A stretch of 64,000 bases of DNA from an uncultured Lachnoclostridium sp. (GCA_948330435.1 CAOJBY010000010.1:1-64000); one strand, 5' to 3'; shown: positions 51,245 to 60,341, counted from the stretch's first letter. The notes: generated by a model not told the origin, from the letters alone. Program-made: numbers and translations.

Positions 51245-52111
51245 TTATAAAACTTCTTGCTTCTCACACTCGTTAAATATATAGTTTATTAACATTTGTG
51301 TATGCTGTTCACCAATAAAAAACATCTTTCCTGTTTCCAAAATGTTTGTTTTGACATATCCTTCTTGCCAAACTTCGAGCACAATATTTTTATACCCCAA
51401 AATTGGCATAGTCATGGGAATACGCAGTGTTGGTTGTGTTTGCAATTCTCCATAACAAATTTTTGCTTCTGTATTAGAACATAGCATTTTCCATACCTGA
51501 GAATCATCCGCCATTTCAAAGCAAAGCGTCTTATATACACTATCATTTTTTCTATAATCATATAAAGCATAATTAAAAATAAGATTTTCTTGTAAATTCA
51601 GATCCTTAATAAGTTGCCCTAATGTTTCAGGACTGTAATTTAAATTTAATGCTACATACCAGACATCACTCATTTTATATTGAATTGCTACAGCACAATC
51701 TTTAGAAATACCTTTAATTTCATGTATTATTGCATCCGAAAAATACCCAATATTTTCATTTGGAGTGTCTTCTGTATATTGTTTCCAATCTTCTTTCGAT
51801 ATACTCAATAACCTTTCCCCAATATTTTCTTTAGGTACCAACATTTTTTGCACACTGTAATATATATAATTTAATTTTAATTCATAACAACGATTATCTT
51901 GAATCCAATTTTCTAGTAATGATATTTTGAAATTTTCTTTATTTATTTGAACACCAAATGTCTCTTTGTTTGTTAACTGATATTTTCCAACAGAAATCAA
52001 ACTTAAAAAAGCAATCATCGTGTACACTACAATCAAAAAAGATTCCTTCTTTTTTTTATTAATGTCATTTTTATCGTTAAAGAAATTCGTATATATCTTT
52101 TTTACTATCAT
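51245..52111 (-). CDS. Hypothetical single-pass membrane protein
   Basis: Protein of 288 residues, not recognised. Residues 1-22 are basic (KKKK), a membrane helix follows at about 24-42 (FLIVVYTMIAFLSLISVG), and the remaining ~245 residues are predicted outside the cell with N-in topology. The outer part has mixed strands and helices, three Cys residues in its second half, and no motif I can name. Codon use is strongly AT-rich like the neighbouring protease. It lies 270 bp beyond the protease gene end on the same strand, so a functional link is possible but not shown. Confidence 0.6.
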   Translation of the reverse strand: MIVKKIYTNFFNDKNDINKKKKESFLIVVYTMIAFLSLISVGKYQLTNKETFGVQINKENFKISLLENWIQDNRCYELKLNYIYYSVQKMLVPKENIGERLLSISKEDWKQYTEDTPNENIGYFSDAIIHEIKGISKDCAVAIQYKMSDVWYVALNLNYSPETLGQLIKDLNLQENLIFNYALYDYRKNDSVYKTLCFEMADDSQVWKMLCSNTEAKICYGELQTQPTLRIPMTMPILGYKNIVLEVWQEGYVKTNILETGKMFFIGEQHTQMLINYIFNECEKQEVL

Positions 52112-52383
52112 TATATATTTCCTTTATAATTAGACCTGAATTATTCATGAAGCTCTAATTCCTTCATGAATAGTTCAGGATGAGTAATGTACATAAAAAT
52201 ATTGATATAGTTATGTTTAACACTGTTGGAGACAAGCGGCTTTCAGTAGATAAATTATATTAATTGGGCATGTAAATCGGTTTTTTTGATATGTTTTATA
52301 TAAGGAATTTCAATAAATCTTTGAGCAGTTCTGGCACAATTAAAGCAATGTCATCTAAAGCCATCTTTTGACTCCAAAAATAT

Positions 52384-53730
52384 TTAATAGCCTATCCAAC
52401 CTTCATCTATCATCATGTCAAATAAAGATTGATTGATTCGACGACATGTGTTGTATTTGCTACCACCTCCGTTATTGATACCATAAACTATTTCTGTATC
52501 ATTTTTATATACCGGAGAGCCGCTTTGCCCTTCATCAGTATCTGCTTTATAGCTAAATCCTACTGAAGAATACTGATGCACGGGCGAATTTGATGTATAC
52601 ATATACTTTTTATACTTATCCTCAAATGAATTGTATCGTATCATCTTATCACCAGGATATCCCGTTACTCTAATAAGCATTGGTGCAAGAGTTTCATTAT
52701 TTACATAACCTACTCCAAACCAACCAGTTGTACTTCCAACATTAGTATCAAACCTTAAGGCACCCCAATCATTCTCTCTGGTTTTATTAGTAGGGTAATT
52801 CACTGACCAATATAGAGTAGACGCATAATATTTATATGAATAATTTATGCCATCTCTTCCAAAGTATGCCACAACGCTCCTGGCTGAACCACCTCTCTTA
52901 TCATCATAGACTAAATGTGCAGCCGTTAACATATAATTTTTTGAAACCATAAACCCAGTTCCGTTTGTTTCACTTCCATCAGGCCATGTTGTAACAAGTG
53001 CAGCAATACGAATATACGGATTAGAAGTTACATTATTTACACGCTCTCTAGCATACCCTGCACCTATAACGTTGTAAGGAGAAATTTCCAAATCATCGTC
53101 ATTTAAAATATCATCGTCAGAACTTACAGAGTAGGATGAACTAAATGTGTTTCCAACTTCTTTATCCGAAATATAGTTTACATCATCACTAATATCTGTC
53201 AAATTTAAATCATATGTTTCAGTTTCCAAATCATACGATATTACGTCACAACTTTCCAAGTGGTCTCCATCACCAATTATTTCTACCGGTACTTGAGTAT
53301 ATAAGCGAAATTCCTCTGGCTCTACATAACCATTTTCAAAAGAAATTTCCATCGTAAATTTTATTTCTTCTCCGGGCAATATAGTACAATTGTCTTCTAT
53401 ACCCTTAATATAGTGTATATCCTCGTTCATTAATATTTCCGCATCTTCAATCCCATCTATAACAAATGATGAGCCATAGAGTAAATACCAGTTATATAAT
53501 ATCTCATCCCCTGTATTACTAATTGTAACTCTAACAGTTGCAGCATTTTCTGTTGTTTCAACGAGCTCAAATGCCACTTCGAAATCTTTAACCACAGCTA
53601 ATATGTCTTCAGCAAGCACATTTTCTTCATTCTCCAAATAACCGTAATTATCAGTTTCATTAGCAAATACAACAGTATTAAAACTTATAATCATTATAGC
53701 TGATAATAAAGTCGCTACTATCCTTTTCAT
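52384..53730 (-). CDS. Secreted V8/glutamyl-endopeptidase-like serine protease
   Basis: Protein of 448 residues. Signal peptide at 1-24 (cleavage near VFA-NE), then a propeptide-like region to about residue 220 containing a beta-sandwich-like part and a very acidic patch (SSDDDILNDDDLE). The protease domain has His272 in MLTAAHLVYDD, Asp321 in RENDWGALRF and Ser403 in DEGQSGSPVY, the complete S1B triad. Relatives such as V8 protease cleave after Glu/Asp; specificity here is untested. AGGAG precedes the ATG. The gene is divergent from the BlaI/M56 operon 670 bp away. Confidence 0.88.
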   Translation of the reverse strand: MKRIVATLLSAIMIISFNTVVFANETDNYGYLENEENVLAEDILAVVKDFEVAFELVETTENAATVRVTISNTGDEILYNWYLLYGSSFVIDGIEDAEILMNEDIHYIKGIEDNCTILPGEEIKFTMEISFENGYVEPEEFRLYTQVPVEIIGDGDHLESCDVISYDLETETYDLNLTDISDDVNYISDKEVGNTFSSSYSVSSDDDILNDDDLEISPYNVIGAGYARERVNNVTSNPYIRIAALVTTWPDGSETNGTGFMVSKNYMLTAAHLVYDDKRGGSARSVVAYFGRDGINYSYKYYASTLYWSVNYPTNKTRENDWGALRFDTNVGSTTGWFGVGYVNNETLAPMLIRVTGYPGDKMIRYNSFEDKYKKYMYTSNSPVHQYSSVGFSYKADTDEGQSGSPVYKNDTEIVYGINNGGGSKYNTCRRINQSLFDMMIDEGWIGY

Positions 53731-53774
53731 GATATATCTCCTTTTCTATGCTTATCTAGTGGCAAAACTTATAT

Positions 53775-54037
53775 TTAATAACTCTTTTCTATTTTCCTGT
53801 TGCATTGATTACAATTACCTTGACTGATATATTCATCAGAAAGGATGTTTGTTGTCATAGGGGGTATCTCTACAATGACCTGTTACCAAAATGACGTTTC
53901 CCCCATCATCAATCAGTCTACCCATCGCAATATCGGGAATTACAAAATCAAAGTTTGATGTCGGAATCTGTGCCAAAACAGGAAAAGAAAGCTACTAAAT
54001 ATTATAAATACTGATAACAATAAAGAATTTCTTTCAT
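53775..54037 (-). pseudogene. Broken gene for a small secreted protein
   Basis: An ATG at 54037 has GGAGG at good spacing but meets a stop after 11 codons. In another frame the sequence runs LAQIPTSNFDFVIPDIAMGR and LIDDGGNVILVTGHCRDTPY, and after a second shift ends SDEYISQGNCNQCNRKIEKS before TAA at 53775. The parts together make a secreted peptide of about 85 residues with several Cys, now disrupted by at least two frameshifts. It lies directly upstream of the V8-like protease. Confidence 0.45.
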
Positions 54038-54341
54038 ATTGATACCTCCTACATAAAAATTAATGGATTGTTTACTAGCTAAGACAAATTAGACCGTTTT
54101 AAACACCCCCTTATATTTATGAACAAAATATGTATTCCAAAATACATTATATATTATATTTGGCTAATAATCAAGTTTTTTGTTTTTAATGCATAAATAA
54201 ACTCTAAATATTTAGAGAATATTTAACATATTAAACAGTTATCGTTTTTACTATATGGAATTAAAATAATTTCCATCAGCGTAAGTGATATGGAGCTAGT
54301 TCTCTGATTGGCTTTTTGGGAAATACTAATCATCCTTTACG

Positions 54342-54370
54342 TTGACAATTGTGATTTTTTGTTCTACTAT
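54342..54370 (+). promoter_or_regulatory. Promoter of the BlaI-M56 operon with palindrome at -35
   Basis: Perfect TTGACA, 17-base spacer, TACTAT. The -35 is part of TTGACAATTGTGA, whose core ACAATTGT is palindromic, a plausible autoregulatory site for the BlaI-type repressor, although it differs from the classical TACA-N-TGTA operator. Confidence 0.65.
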
Positions 54371-54399
54371 TAAACAAAACAGATTTAGGGGAGTCGATA

Positions 54400-54792
54400 A
54401 TGAAAAAACTTTTTCCAAAAGAAAAAGAAATTATGGAACTTTTGTGGGAAGCCGGACATCCATGTATGATTTCTGAGATTTTAAAAACAGATTCTACTCT
54501 AAGCCGGAATACTGTGGCTAAGGTTTTGGTTCATTTGGAGAAAAAAGGCTATATTAAAGTAGACTCTGTGCAACAATCAACAACAAGAACCGGTCGTGCT
54601 TATATTCCTGTTATTTCTAAAAAGGAATATGAAGAACAGTGGGCATTGATTCAGGCACTTTCTGAAGATGGTTTTATTGCTAGTAGTCTCTTATCGTATT
54701 TTTCAACGTTGCTGAATACAGATTACGTGAATGATGACTTATTAGAAAAACTAGAAATGATGATACAGGATTACAAAAATGGAAAGGAATAA
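54400..54792 (+). CDS. BlaI/MecI/CopY-family transcriptional repressor
   Basis: Repressor of 130 residues: an N-terminal winged helix (KEKEIMELLWEAGHPCMISE, then LSRNTVAKVLVHLEKKGYIK) and a C-terminal helical dimerization part. BlaI-type repressors are cleaved when the partner M56 protease senses a signal. The gene is followed after 3 bp by the M56 gene, and a small secreted peptide gene ends the operon. No beta-lactamase is nearby, so the controlled targets probably include this operon and perhaps the divergent V8-like protease. Confidence 0.9.
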   Translation: MKKLFPKEKEIMELLWEAGHPCMISEILKTDSTLSRNTVAKVLVHLEKKGYIKVDSVQQSTTRTGRAYIPVISKKEYEEQWALIQALSEDGFIASSLLSYFSTLLNTDYVNDDLLEKLEMMIQDYKNGKE

Positions 54793-54795
54793 GCC

Positions 54796-55968
54796 ATGGT
54801 ATTGTCAGCTGCTTCTTTTTTTTCTTCATTTATTGCCATCTTTCTTTTAACACTGATTTTATTAGTGTTTTTACAAAATGATCGCTTTATATCAAGCATT
54901 GGCATAAAATGTATGTATTTGTTTGCACTACTGATAGTATTTCGGAGCCTGTTTCCAGTAGAGTTTTCATTTCATTCATTTCCTCTAACCAAAACGATTT
55001 ATTTAAAAAAACTACTTCCCAATCTTAGAGATATGCTTCTGGTGCCTTTCTGTGAAACACATATTATGTCTTTGACACCTGCGGTTATTTTGGTTGGTAT
55101 TTGGCTAATTGGGTCCCTAATCGTATTGGGGATCAAAATTCATAGATATTGTCAATGCCGGAATATAGTGGTGTTGTTTCCGGAAATAACCGATCCGGTT
55201 GTTACGGAGGTTCTTCAAAGAGCCGAGAAAAATGTTTTTCCAAAAGGAACGGTAAACTTTCGGCTGATTCAATTCAACCGTTTACCTACACCAGTTCTTT
55301 GGGGCTTTCGACATCCTGTTATTTTGTTGCCAGATATTGATTATACAGAGGAAGAACTACATTGTGTATTCCTGCATGAACTTTTTCATTATAAGCAACG
55401 CCATTTCCTGCTTAAAATATTGTTGGATTTATTAACTATAATTCAATGGTGGAATCCAGTGGTTGTTTTTCATCTTTTACCTGCTATTCATCAGATACAG
55501 GAACTTTTGGTGGATGCACAGTTAATGCAAATGACTACGCCATCTCAAAAGATTGCCTATTTAGATAGTTTGACTAAAACACTGAAATATGCTAAGGAAA
55601 AAGGAAAATCTCATAAAAATATGGAATTCGCACTTTTATCATATCATAGGGAATCTTTTACGCTCCAGCGATTTAGATGCATAACAGCAAATACCATTAA
55701 GCAAGGCTCCAAGTGGGGAAGAATTATATGCCTTTTACTTTTTATTCTATCTTTTGCTTTTGTTTTTGAAATATCATATCCTCTGAAAATTGATGAGTAT
55801 GGTAATGAACTTTTTATTAATAATGAGGGACAAACGTATTATATCCGTAATGGCGATAAATATGATCTATATATGGAAAACGAATATGTTTATACAACAC
55901 CTATGATTCTGGATACTTTTAGTGACATACCAATATATAACACCAAAAAGGAGGTTCCTAAAAATTGA
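54796..55968 (+). CDS. M56 family (BlaR1-type) membrane metallopeptidase without a penicillin-sensor domain
   Basis: Protein of 390 residues. About three N-terminal membrane segments, then the cytosolic zinc-protease domain with His194-Glu195-Leu-Phe-His198 in FLHELFHYKQRHF and a likely third ligand Glu236 in IQELLVDAQLM, and a last membrane helix at about 312-330. Only about 60 residues follow outside the cell, in place of the ~250-residue penicillin-binding sensor of BlaR1. The short tail is Tyr-rich (YYIRNGDKYDLYMENEYVYT). The signal is therefore not a beta-lactam read by the usual domain. Coupled by 4 bp overlap to the small peptide gene. Confidence 0.88.
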   Translation: MVLSAASFFSSFIAIFLLTLILLVFLQNDRFISSIGIKCMYLFALLIVFRSLFPVEFSFHSFPLTKTIYLKKLLPNLRDMLLVPFCETHIMSLTPAVILVGIWLIGSLIVLGIKIHRYCQCRNIVVLFPEITDPVVTEVLQRAEKNVFPKGTVNFRLIQFNRLPTPVLWGFRHPVILLPDIDYTEEELHCVFLHELFHYKQRHFLLKILLDLLTIIQWWNPVVVFHLLPAIHQIQELLVDAQLMQMTTPSQKIAYLDSLTKTLKYAKEKGKSHKNMEFALLSYHRESFTLQRFRCITANTIKQGSKWGRIICLLLFILSFAFVFEISYPLKIDEYGNELFINNEGQTYYIRNGDKYDLYMENEYVYTTPMILDTFSDIPIYNTKKEVPKN

Positions 55969-56198
55969 AAAAATCTATTGCTTATTTATTAATTGTATTA
56001 CATTTATTTTTTGCAGTAGCACCTATGAACGCATTTGCAATGTCTGCGGCTCCTGGTTCTGACAGTACAATTGTGTTTGATATTAAGCGTGCACCCGATA
56101 TCAAATGGCAATATACAGTTATTAACAATGTTCTTTATCGCAGGCTTTATAATTACTCGACCAAGACACCCATAACCGACTGGGAGGTTGTTCCCTAA
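55965..56198 (+). CDS. Small secreted peptide of the BlaI-M56 operon
   Basis: Product of 77 residues. A signal peptide spans 1-25 (KKSIAYLLIVLHLFFAVAP, cleavage after NAFA), leaving a mature peptide of about 52 residues (VFDIKRAPDIKWQYTVINN, then YRRLYNYSTKTPITDWEVVP). It has no Cys and is rich in aromatic residues. The ATG overlaps the M56 stop by 4 bp, with AGGAGG in the M56 gene end, so the two are made together. It could be the ligand, inhibitor or sensor partner of the M56 protein; family unknown. Confidence 0.7.
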   Translation: MKKSIAYLLIVLHLFFAVAPMNAFAMSAAPGSDSTIVFDIKRAPDIKWQYTVINNVLYRRLYNYSTKTPITDWEVVP

Positions 56199-56283
56199 TC
56201 TCAGAGACAACAATATATAATTTTATATCTTTCTAAAATAGTTATGTTTTTGTTCTTAGCCAAATGATTTTACTACGGACTTT

Positions 56284-57495
56284 TTAAATAACTGCCTTTT
56301 GTTCTTTTTGCCGCAGGCTTTCTGCAAACTGGCGGATCTCACGAATGCTTACACCGTCCAGGATCAGTTTATAAACGGGCAGAACGTAAGTGTATAAGGG
56401 ATGGTCTTTTTCCAGTGCGGATACGCTTTCAAGGACTTTTCGGGCCTGGTCCGTGGTTTGGGGCAGATTGTTTTCCCGGATGTATTCGTAAATGGCTGCG
56501 GCTGTTCCGATGCTGATGAATACGGGGGATATGTTTCCCTCCAGACAGAGCAGGGACGAGCCGATCAGGCGGTCAGTTGGAGACAGCTTTCGTTTTGGAT
56601 CCGCACCTACCCGTCTGCAGGTGTCCTTTAAGGCCCGGTTGGTAAAACGGTACAGGAGGTTCTGGAAGTGTTTAACCAGGTCTTCCGTAGGCATATGGTA
56701 CTTGTGGGTGAGGGCCATTGTACTTTCCAACATGGCGTTTTGCACGATGCTCTGGATATTTACATCGTCAATTGCTTCAAAAATGTAATCTCTGTGAGTG
56801 TACAGTCCCAGGTAGGCACAGATGGCATGGCCCATGTTGTGGACATAGAGCTTTCTTTTGATGTAAAAGTCAAATGGCTCAAAGGGGACCATGTTTTTGA
56901 TGTCCGGCATCTCCCCTTTAAAAGCCCCTTTGTCCACCGGAAGAAAGTCGTACTGCTCCACGCAGATTCTTAATGGATTTCCGGCTTTCATTTCCTCGGT
57001 CTGTACCGGGACCATGCGGCCGATGGAGGCTTCTACCAGGCCGATGTTTTCATCAAACCAGTGTCGCTCCGATTCTGACAGTTCTGCCCGGATGAGCTTT
57101 GCCAGAAGCTTGTCGGCATCTATAAGGTTTTCACAGATAATAATGTTTAAGGGTCTGCCGCCCTCCTGCATTCTTCTTCGTATTCCTGCCGCCAGATTTG
57201 GTACAATGTATTTTAAGATATTGACGCCTACGGCTGTTGCCATAATGTCTGCTTCGGCAATGGCTGCTGCCGCTGCCGCCGTGTTATTTCCGTTTACCGC
57301 ACATATGTGTTCTACGTCTATGTCCTCAAAGCCCTCGTTTGAGACGATGCGGACCGGGTATTTCTTTTCATGGTTCAAAGCGTCTATCAGCTTTTCCGCC
57401 ACATCAATAAAGGTTACTTCATATCCGGATGCCGAAAAGAGCATGCCGATAAAGCCCCGGCCAATGTTGCCGGCACCATACATAACTGCTTTCAT
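56284..57495 (-). CDS. mtlD: Mannitol-1-phosphate 5-dehydrogenase family protein
   Basis: Protein of 403 residues of the long-chain polyol dehydrogenase family. NAD site MYGAGNIGRGFIGMLFSASG at the start, then ICENLIDADKLL, the catalytic region with Lys in FYIKRKLYVHNMGHAICAYL and DRLIGSSLLC. It interconverts mannitol-1-phosphate and fructose-6-phosphate. The ATG follows AGGAG; a mini family 1 repeat fills the 43 bp between this gene and the PfkB-family gene. No mannitol PTS is adjacent, so a related polyol phosphate is possible. Confidence 0.88.
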   Translation of the reverse strand: MKAVMYGAGNIGRGFIGMLFSASGYEVTFIDVAEKLIDALNHEKKYPVRIVSNEGFEDIDVEHICAVNGNNTAAAAAAIAEADIMATAVGVNILKYIVPNLAAGIRRRMQEGGRPLNIIICENLIDADKLLAKLIRAELSESERHWFDENIGLVEASIGRMVPVQTEEMKAGNPLRICVEQYDFLPVDKGAFKGEMPDIKNMVPFEPFDFYIKRKLYVHNMGHAICAYLGLYTHRDYIFEAIDDVNIQSIVQNAMLESTMALTHKYHMPTEDLVKHFQNLLYRFTNRALKDTCRRVGADPKRKLSPTDRLIGSSLLCLEGNISPVFISIGTAAAIYEYIRENNLPQTTDQARKVLESVSALEKDHPLYTYVLPVYKLILDGVSIREIRQFAESLRQKEQKAVI

Positions 57496-57512
57496 AATAA
57501 TCTCCTATTTTA

Positions 57513-57536
57513 AGTTCCGTAATATCCCTGTTACTG
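57513..57536. repeat. Structured repeat family 1, mini copy F
   Basis: AGTTCC then GTAA-TATCCCTG-TTAC-TG, a reduced version of the family 1 outer stem. It occupies the whole gap between the PfkB-family stop codon and the mtlD ribosome site. Confidence 0.45.
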
Positions 57537-57538
57537 CT

Positions 57539-58561
57539 TTAGACTGTTTTTCCAAACTTTTCTTCTAGCTTCATCACATCTTCCAGGCTTCCCACCCATT
57601 CCGTAGCCCCCGGTTCTGACAGAGAAGCCGCAGCGGTACAGATTCCCAGGCGGATACTCTCCGCAAGACTCCATTTTTTGTGTGCTCCATACAGCACACC
57701 GGCACAGAAAGCGTCGCCAGCTCCCACAGTCCCCTTAATATAACCCTCCGGAAGTCTCAGACTGTTCATGCTTACAAAAACGCCGTTCTCATCCAGTCCA
57801 TAGCCGCCCTCCGGACAATGAATCACCGCCCAGGCAGAGACCCCAAGCTCTTTCATTCTCCCAAGGGCCTCCTCCATATGCTCTGCATACAGCCGTTCCT
57901 CATCATCACGCAGAAGCACCCCCGTGATCTGCTGAGCTTCCAGTTCATTGATTATACAGTAGTCCGTATATTTCATTGCAGGCGGTACGAGGGTACGAAA
58001 CCGATCCCCCGTCTCACTCACCACATCAATAGAGGTTCTGATTCCATGCCGTCTCGCTTCAGCCAAAAGCCTGGCCATCTTCGTCCCATAATCCTCATCC
58101 CTCTGATCCAGAGCATCCAACAAAAGAATATAGCCCACATGAAGAATCTCTCCATTCATCCGATCCCACTCCACACAAGCTTCATCAAATAAAGCATTCG
58201 CCCCCCGATACTGGAAAAAAGTACGCTTCTTCGTATCATTCTCACTCATCACAGCCGTAAAAGAAGTTTTCCCCATCCGTTTCAGCAAGCTCACATCCAC
58301 ATTCCCATAAGCACCAAGCTGCTCCAGAATAAATTCCCCCTCCGGATCCTCCCCAATAACCCCAAGAGTCTCCAAAGGCAATTCCGAATCCAGCTTCGCC
58401 AAATCCATAATCACATTACACACTGCCCCGCCAACAGAGCGTGTAATCCCCTCCGTAATCGTCGTCAACTCACTCTGCCTGGGCCACCTCTCAATCGGAT
58501 AAGTAACATCCACAATCAGATTCCCCGCCACACAAATCCCACTTCTATTAGTCATCTCCAT
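57539..58561 (-). CDS. PfkB family carbohydrate kinase
   Basis: Sugar or nucleoside kinase of about 340 residues. N-terminal substrate region ICVAGNLIVDVTYPIERWP, SVGGAVCNVIMDLAKL, and the C-terminal PfkB signature GTVGAGDAFCAGVLYGAH with catalytic Asp. ATG 58561 follows AAGGGG and gives the family-like start; 58585 is an upstream alternative. It precedes mtlD in a two-gene series; together they suggest use of a phosphorylated sugar or polyol. Substrate undetermined. Confidence 0.88.
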   Translation of the reverse strand: MEMTNRSGICVAGNLIVDVTYPIERWPRQSELTTITEGITRSVGGAVCNVIMDLAKLDSELPLETLGVIGEDPEGEFILEQLGAYGNVDVSLLKRMGKTSFTAVMSENDTKKRTFFQYRGANALFDEACVEWDRMNGEILHVGYILLLDALDQRDEDYGTKMARLLAEARRHGIRTSIDVVSETGDRFRTLVPPAMKYTDYCIINELEAQQITGVLLRDDEERLYAEHMEEALGRMKELGVSAWAVIHCPEGGYGLDENGVFVSMNSLRLPEGYIKGTVGAGDAFCAGVLYGAHKKWSLAESIRLGICTAAASLSEPGATEWVGSLEDVMKLEEKFGKTV

Positions 58562-58734
58562 AAACAAACACCCCTTTCCCACCAAAAACCTTGCGGCAGC
58601 CCCTCACCAAAACCATCTATCTGCAAATTCGTCCGGCACTATATGAACTATTGCTGTTTCACATTTTCTTTAATAAGATCAATATACCATATTTCCGGTA
58701 AGTATGCATTCCCTCATTTACGTTTTTAGGTAGA

Positions 58735-60114
58735 CTAACTTGCTATTTTCACTTCTTCTCCTACAGACGCTTTCAAACTCACAAGCTTCCCTGGCGAAGA
58801 AATACGGTACATCACCGGGCAGATCACAGTCAGAATCCCCTCCACAACCAGTTGTGTCAAAATCACCCCGTTCAGCTTCCAGAGATAATTCAGCACCATC
58901 ACCCCGGGAATAAAGAGCACCACATTACGCAGCACGGTAATTGCCAGAGAGCTTGCCGCCCTGCCCAGGGCCTGAAAATAAGAGATCACCATATTGATAA
59001 TCCCAAGCAGCGGTGCATGGAAGCACAGCAGCCGCAGAAAACCGGCCGTCTGCGAAATAAGCACCTCCTCGTACAAAAATATAGATGCAAAGCCCCGGGA
59101 AAAAACCATAAAAAGAACCGTAAACATTCCGCCGAGAATCATTCCGTAAACCATACTGTTCCTCATAGCCTGCTCCAGACGTTTTCCCCGCCCCGCCCCA
59201 TAATAAAATCCCAGCAGCGGTGCAACCCCCTGGGACAATCCTACAGACAGCATAATCGGAAACATATCAATCTTATAGGCAATGCCATAGGATGCCACCG
59301 CATCGGAGCCGTAGATACCGATATAATTATTGAGAACAATATTGGACACACTCATCATAACGGTAATCAGGGCTCCGGGAATGCCAATCACAACAACATT
59401 TCGAACCATCCCCTTTGTGGGCCGAAAGCTTCCGGGCGATAAAGTAACCAACTCATTTCCACTTCGCTCTTCCCGGGCAAGACAGCCAATATAATATACC
59501 GTAGCACACAAAAAGCCGATGGAAGTAGCCAGAGCCGCCCCTGCGGTTCCCATATGAAAAATCACAATAAAGAGCCAGTCCAGAACAATGTTCACGCCGT
59601 TTCCCACCACAATGCCGACCGTGCTTTCCTTAATCAGCCCCACAGCCCGCAGAGAATGGGTCAGTCCGTTTGACAGCATAATAAACGGAGCTCCTACAAA
59701 AATCCATTTCAAATAATCACAGGTATAGCCAAGATTACCCTCATCGGCCCCTATGACATACGCCGCAGGCTTCAGCACCAAAAGCCCCGCCGCAAGCACA
59801 AGAACGCCTGACAGGGCTATGGAATAAAGACAGAAATTCAGGCATTTTGCCGAATCCTCCTTTTTCCCCTCCCCCAACTGCCTTGCAATCACGCTGCTTA
59901 CTCCCATGCCGAATACACATGCCACCGACATAATAATAAGAAGAACGGGAACGCAGAGGGTGACGGCCGCTATCTGGTCCGCACTCTTTGTCAGAGACAC
60001 AAAATAGGTGTCCGCCAGGTTATAGATCAGCGTGGCAAGCTGACCGAGCATAGCCGGAACACCAAGCTTTACAATGGTTGACGATATGTTTTTTCCTTCA
60101 AATACAGATGACAT
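58735..60114 (-). CDS. MATE family efflux transporter
   Basis: Membrane protein of 459 residues with twelve hydrophobic segments in two related halves. Start MSSVFEGKNISSTIVKLGVP followed by MLGQLATLIYNLADTYFVS is the MATE pattern, and YGSDAVASYGIAYKIDMFPI marks the second half. Members export drugs or metabolites against Na+ or H+. The ATG has AGGAGG. It is divergent from the Crp-type regulator gene, with a family 3 structured repeat and a 22-bp palindrome between them, so it may be that regulator's target. Confidence 0.9.
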   Translation of the reverse strand: MSSVFEGKNISSTIVKLGVPAMLGQLATLIYNLADTYFVSLTKSADQIAAVTLCVPVLLIIMSVACVFGMGVSSVIARQLGEGKKEDSAKCLNFCLYSIALSGVLVLAAGLLVLKPAAYVIGADEGNLGYTCDYLKWIFVGAPFIMLSNGLTHSLRAVGLIKESTVGIVVGNGVNIVLDWLFIVIFHMGTAGAALATSIGFLCATVYYIGCLAREERSGNELVTLSPGSFRPTKGMVRNVVVIGIPGALITVMMSVSNIVLNNYIGIYGSDAVASYGIAYKIDMFPIMLSVGLSQGVAPLLGFYYGAGRGKRLEQAMRNSMVYGMILGGMFTVLFMVFSRGFASIFLYEEVLISQTAGFLRLLCFHAPLLGIINMVISYFQALGRAASSLAITVLRNVVLFIPGVMVLNYLWKLNGVILTQLVVEGILTVICPVMYRISSPGKLVSLKASVGEEVKIAS

Positions 60115-60131
60115 CCTGTATACCTCCTATT

Positions 60132-60302
60132 TAAAGTTGCTACGCAACTGTACTAAAGGGTAAAGTCGCTTCGGCACACCTGTAATGAGAGAAACTTTCA
60201 TTCGAAAGGGCTCTCATGAAAGTTCCTCTCGTGCACCTCCTCGACTTTACCGTCCAGCAGAAAATATTTCTCATAAACACTTGACATTTCTTAGCTGGAC
60301 TA
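60132..60302. repeat. Structured repeat family 3, long copy
   Basis: Starts AAAGTTGC with hairpin AGTTGC/GCAACT and ends CATTTCTTAGCTGGACTA. Between them is a nested structure: GGTAAAGTCG/CGACTTTACC (60159-60168 with 60242-60251), ATGAGAG/CTCTCAT (60185-60191 with 60211-60217) and CTTTC/GAAAG. The ends match the short copy at 27213-27257, which lacks the middle. Confidence 0.55.
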
Positions 60303-60341
60303 CTTGCATTTGATTTGAGTATAGGCTAAAATAAATGCAAA

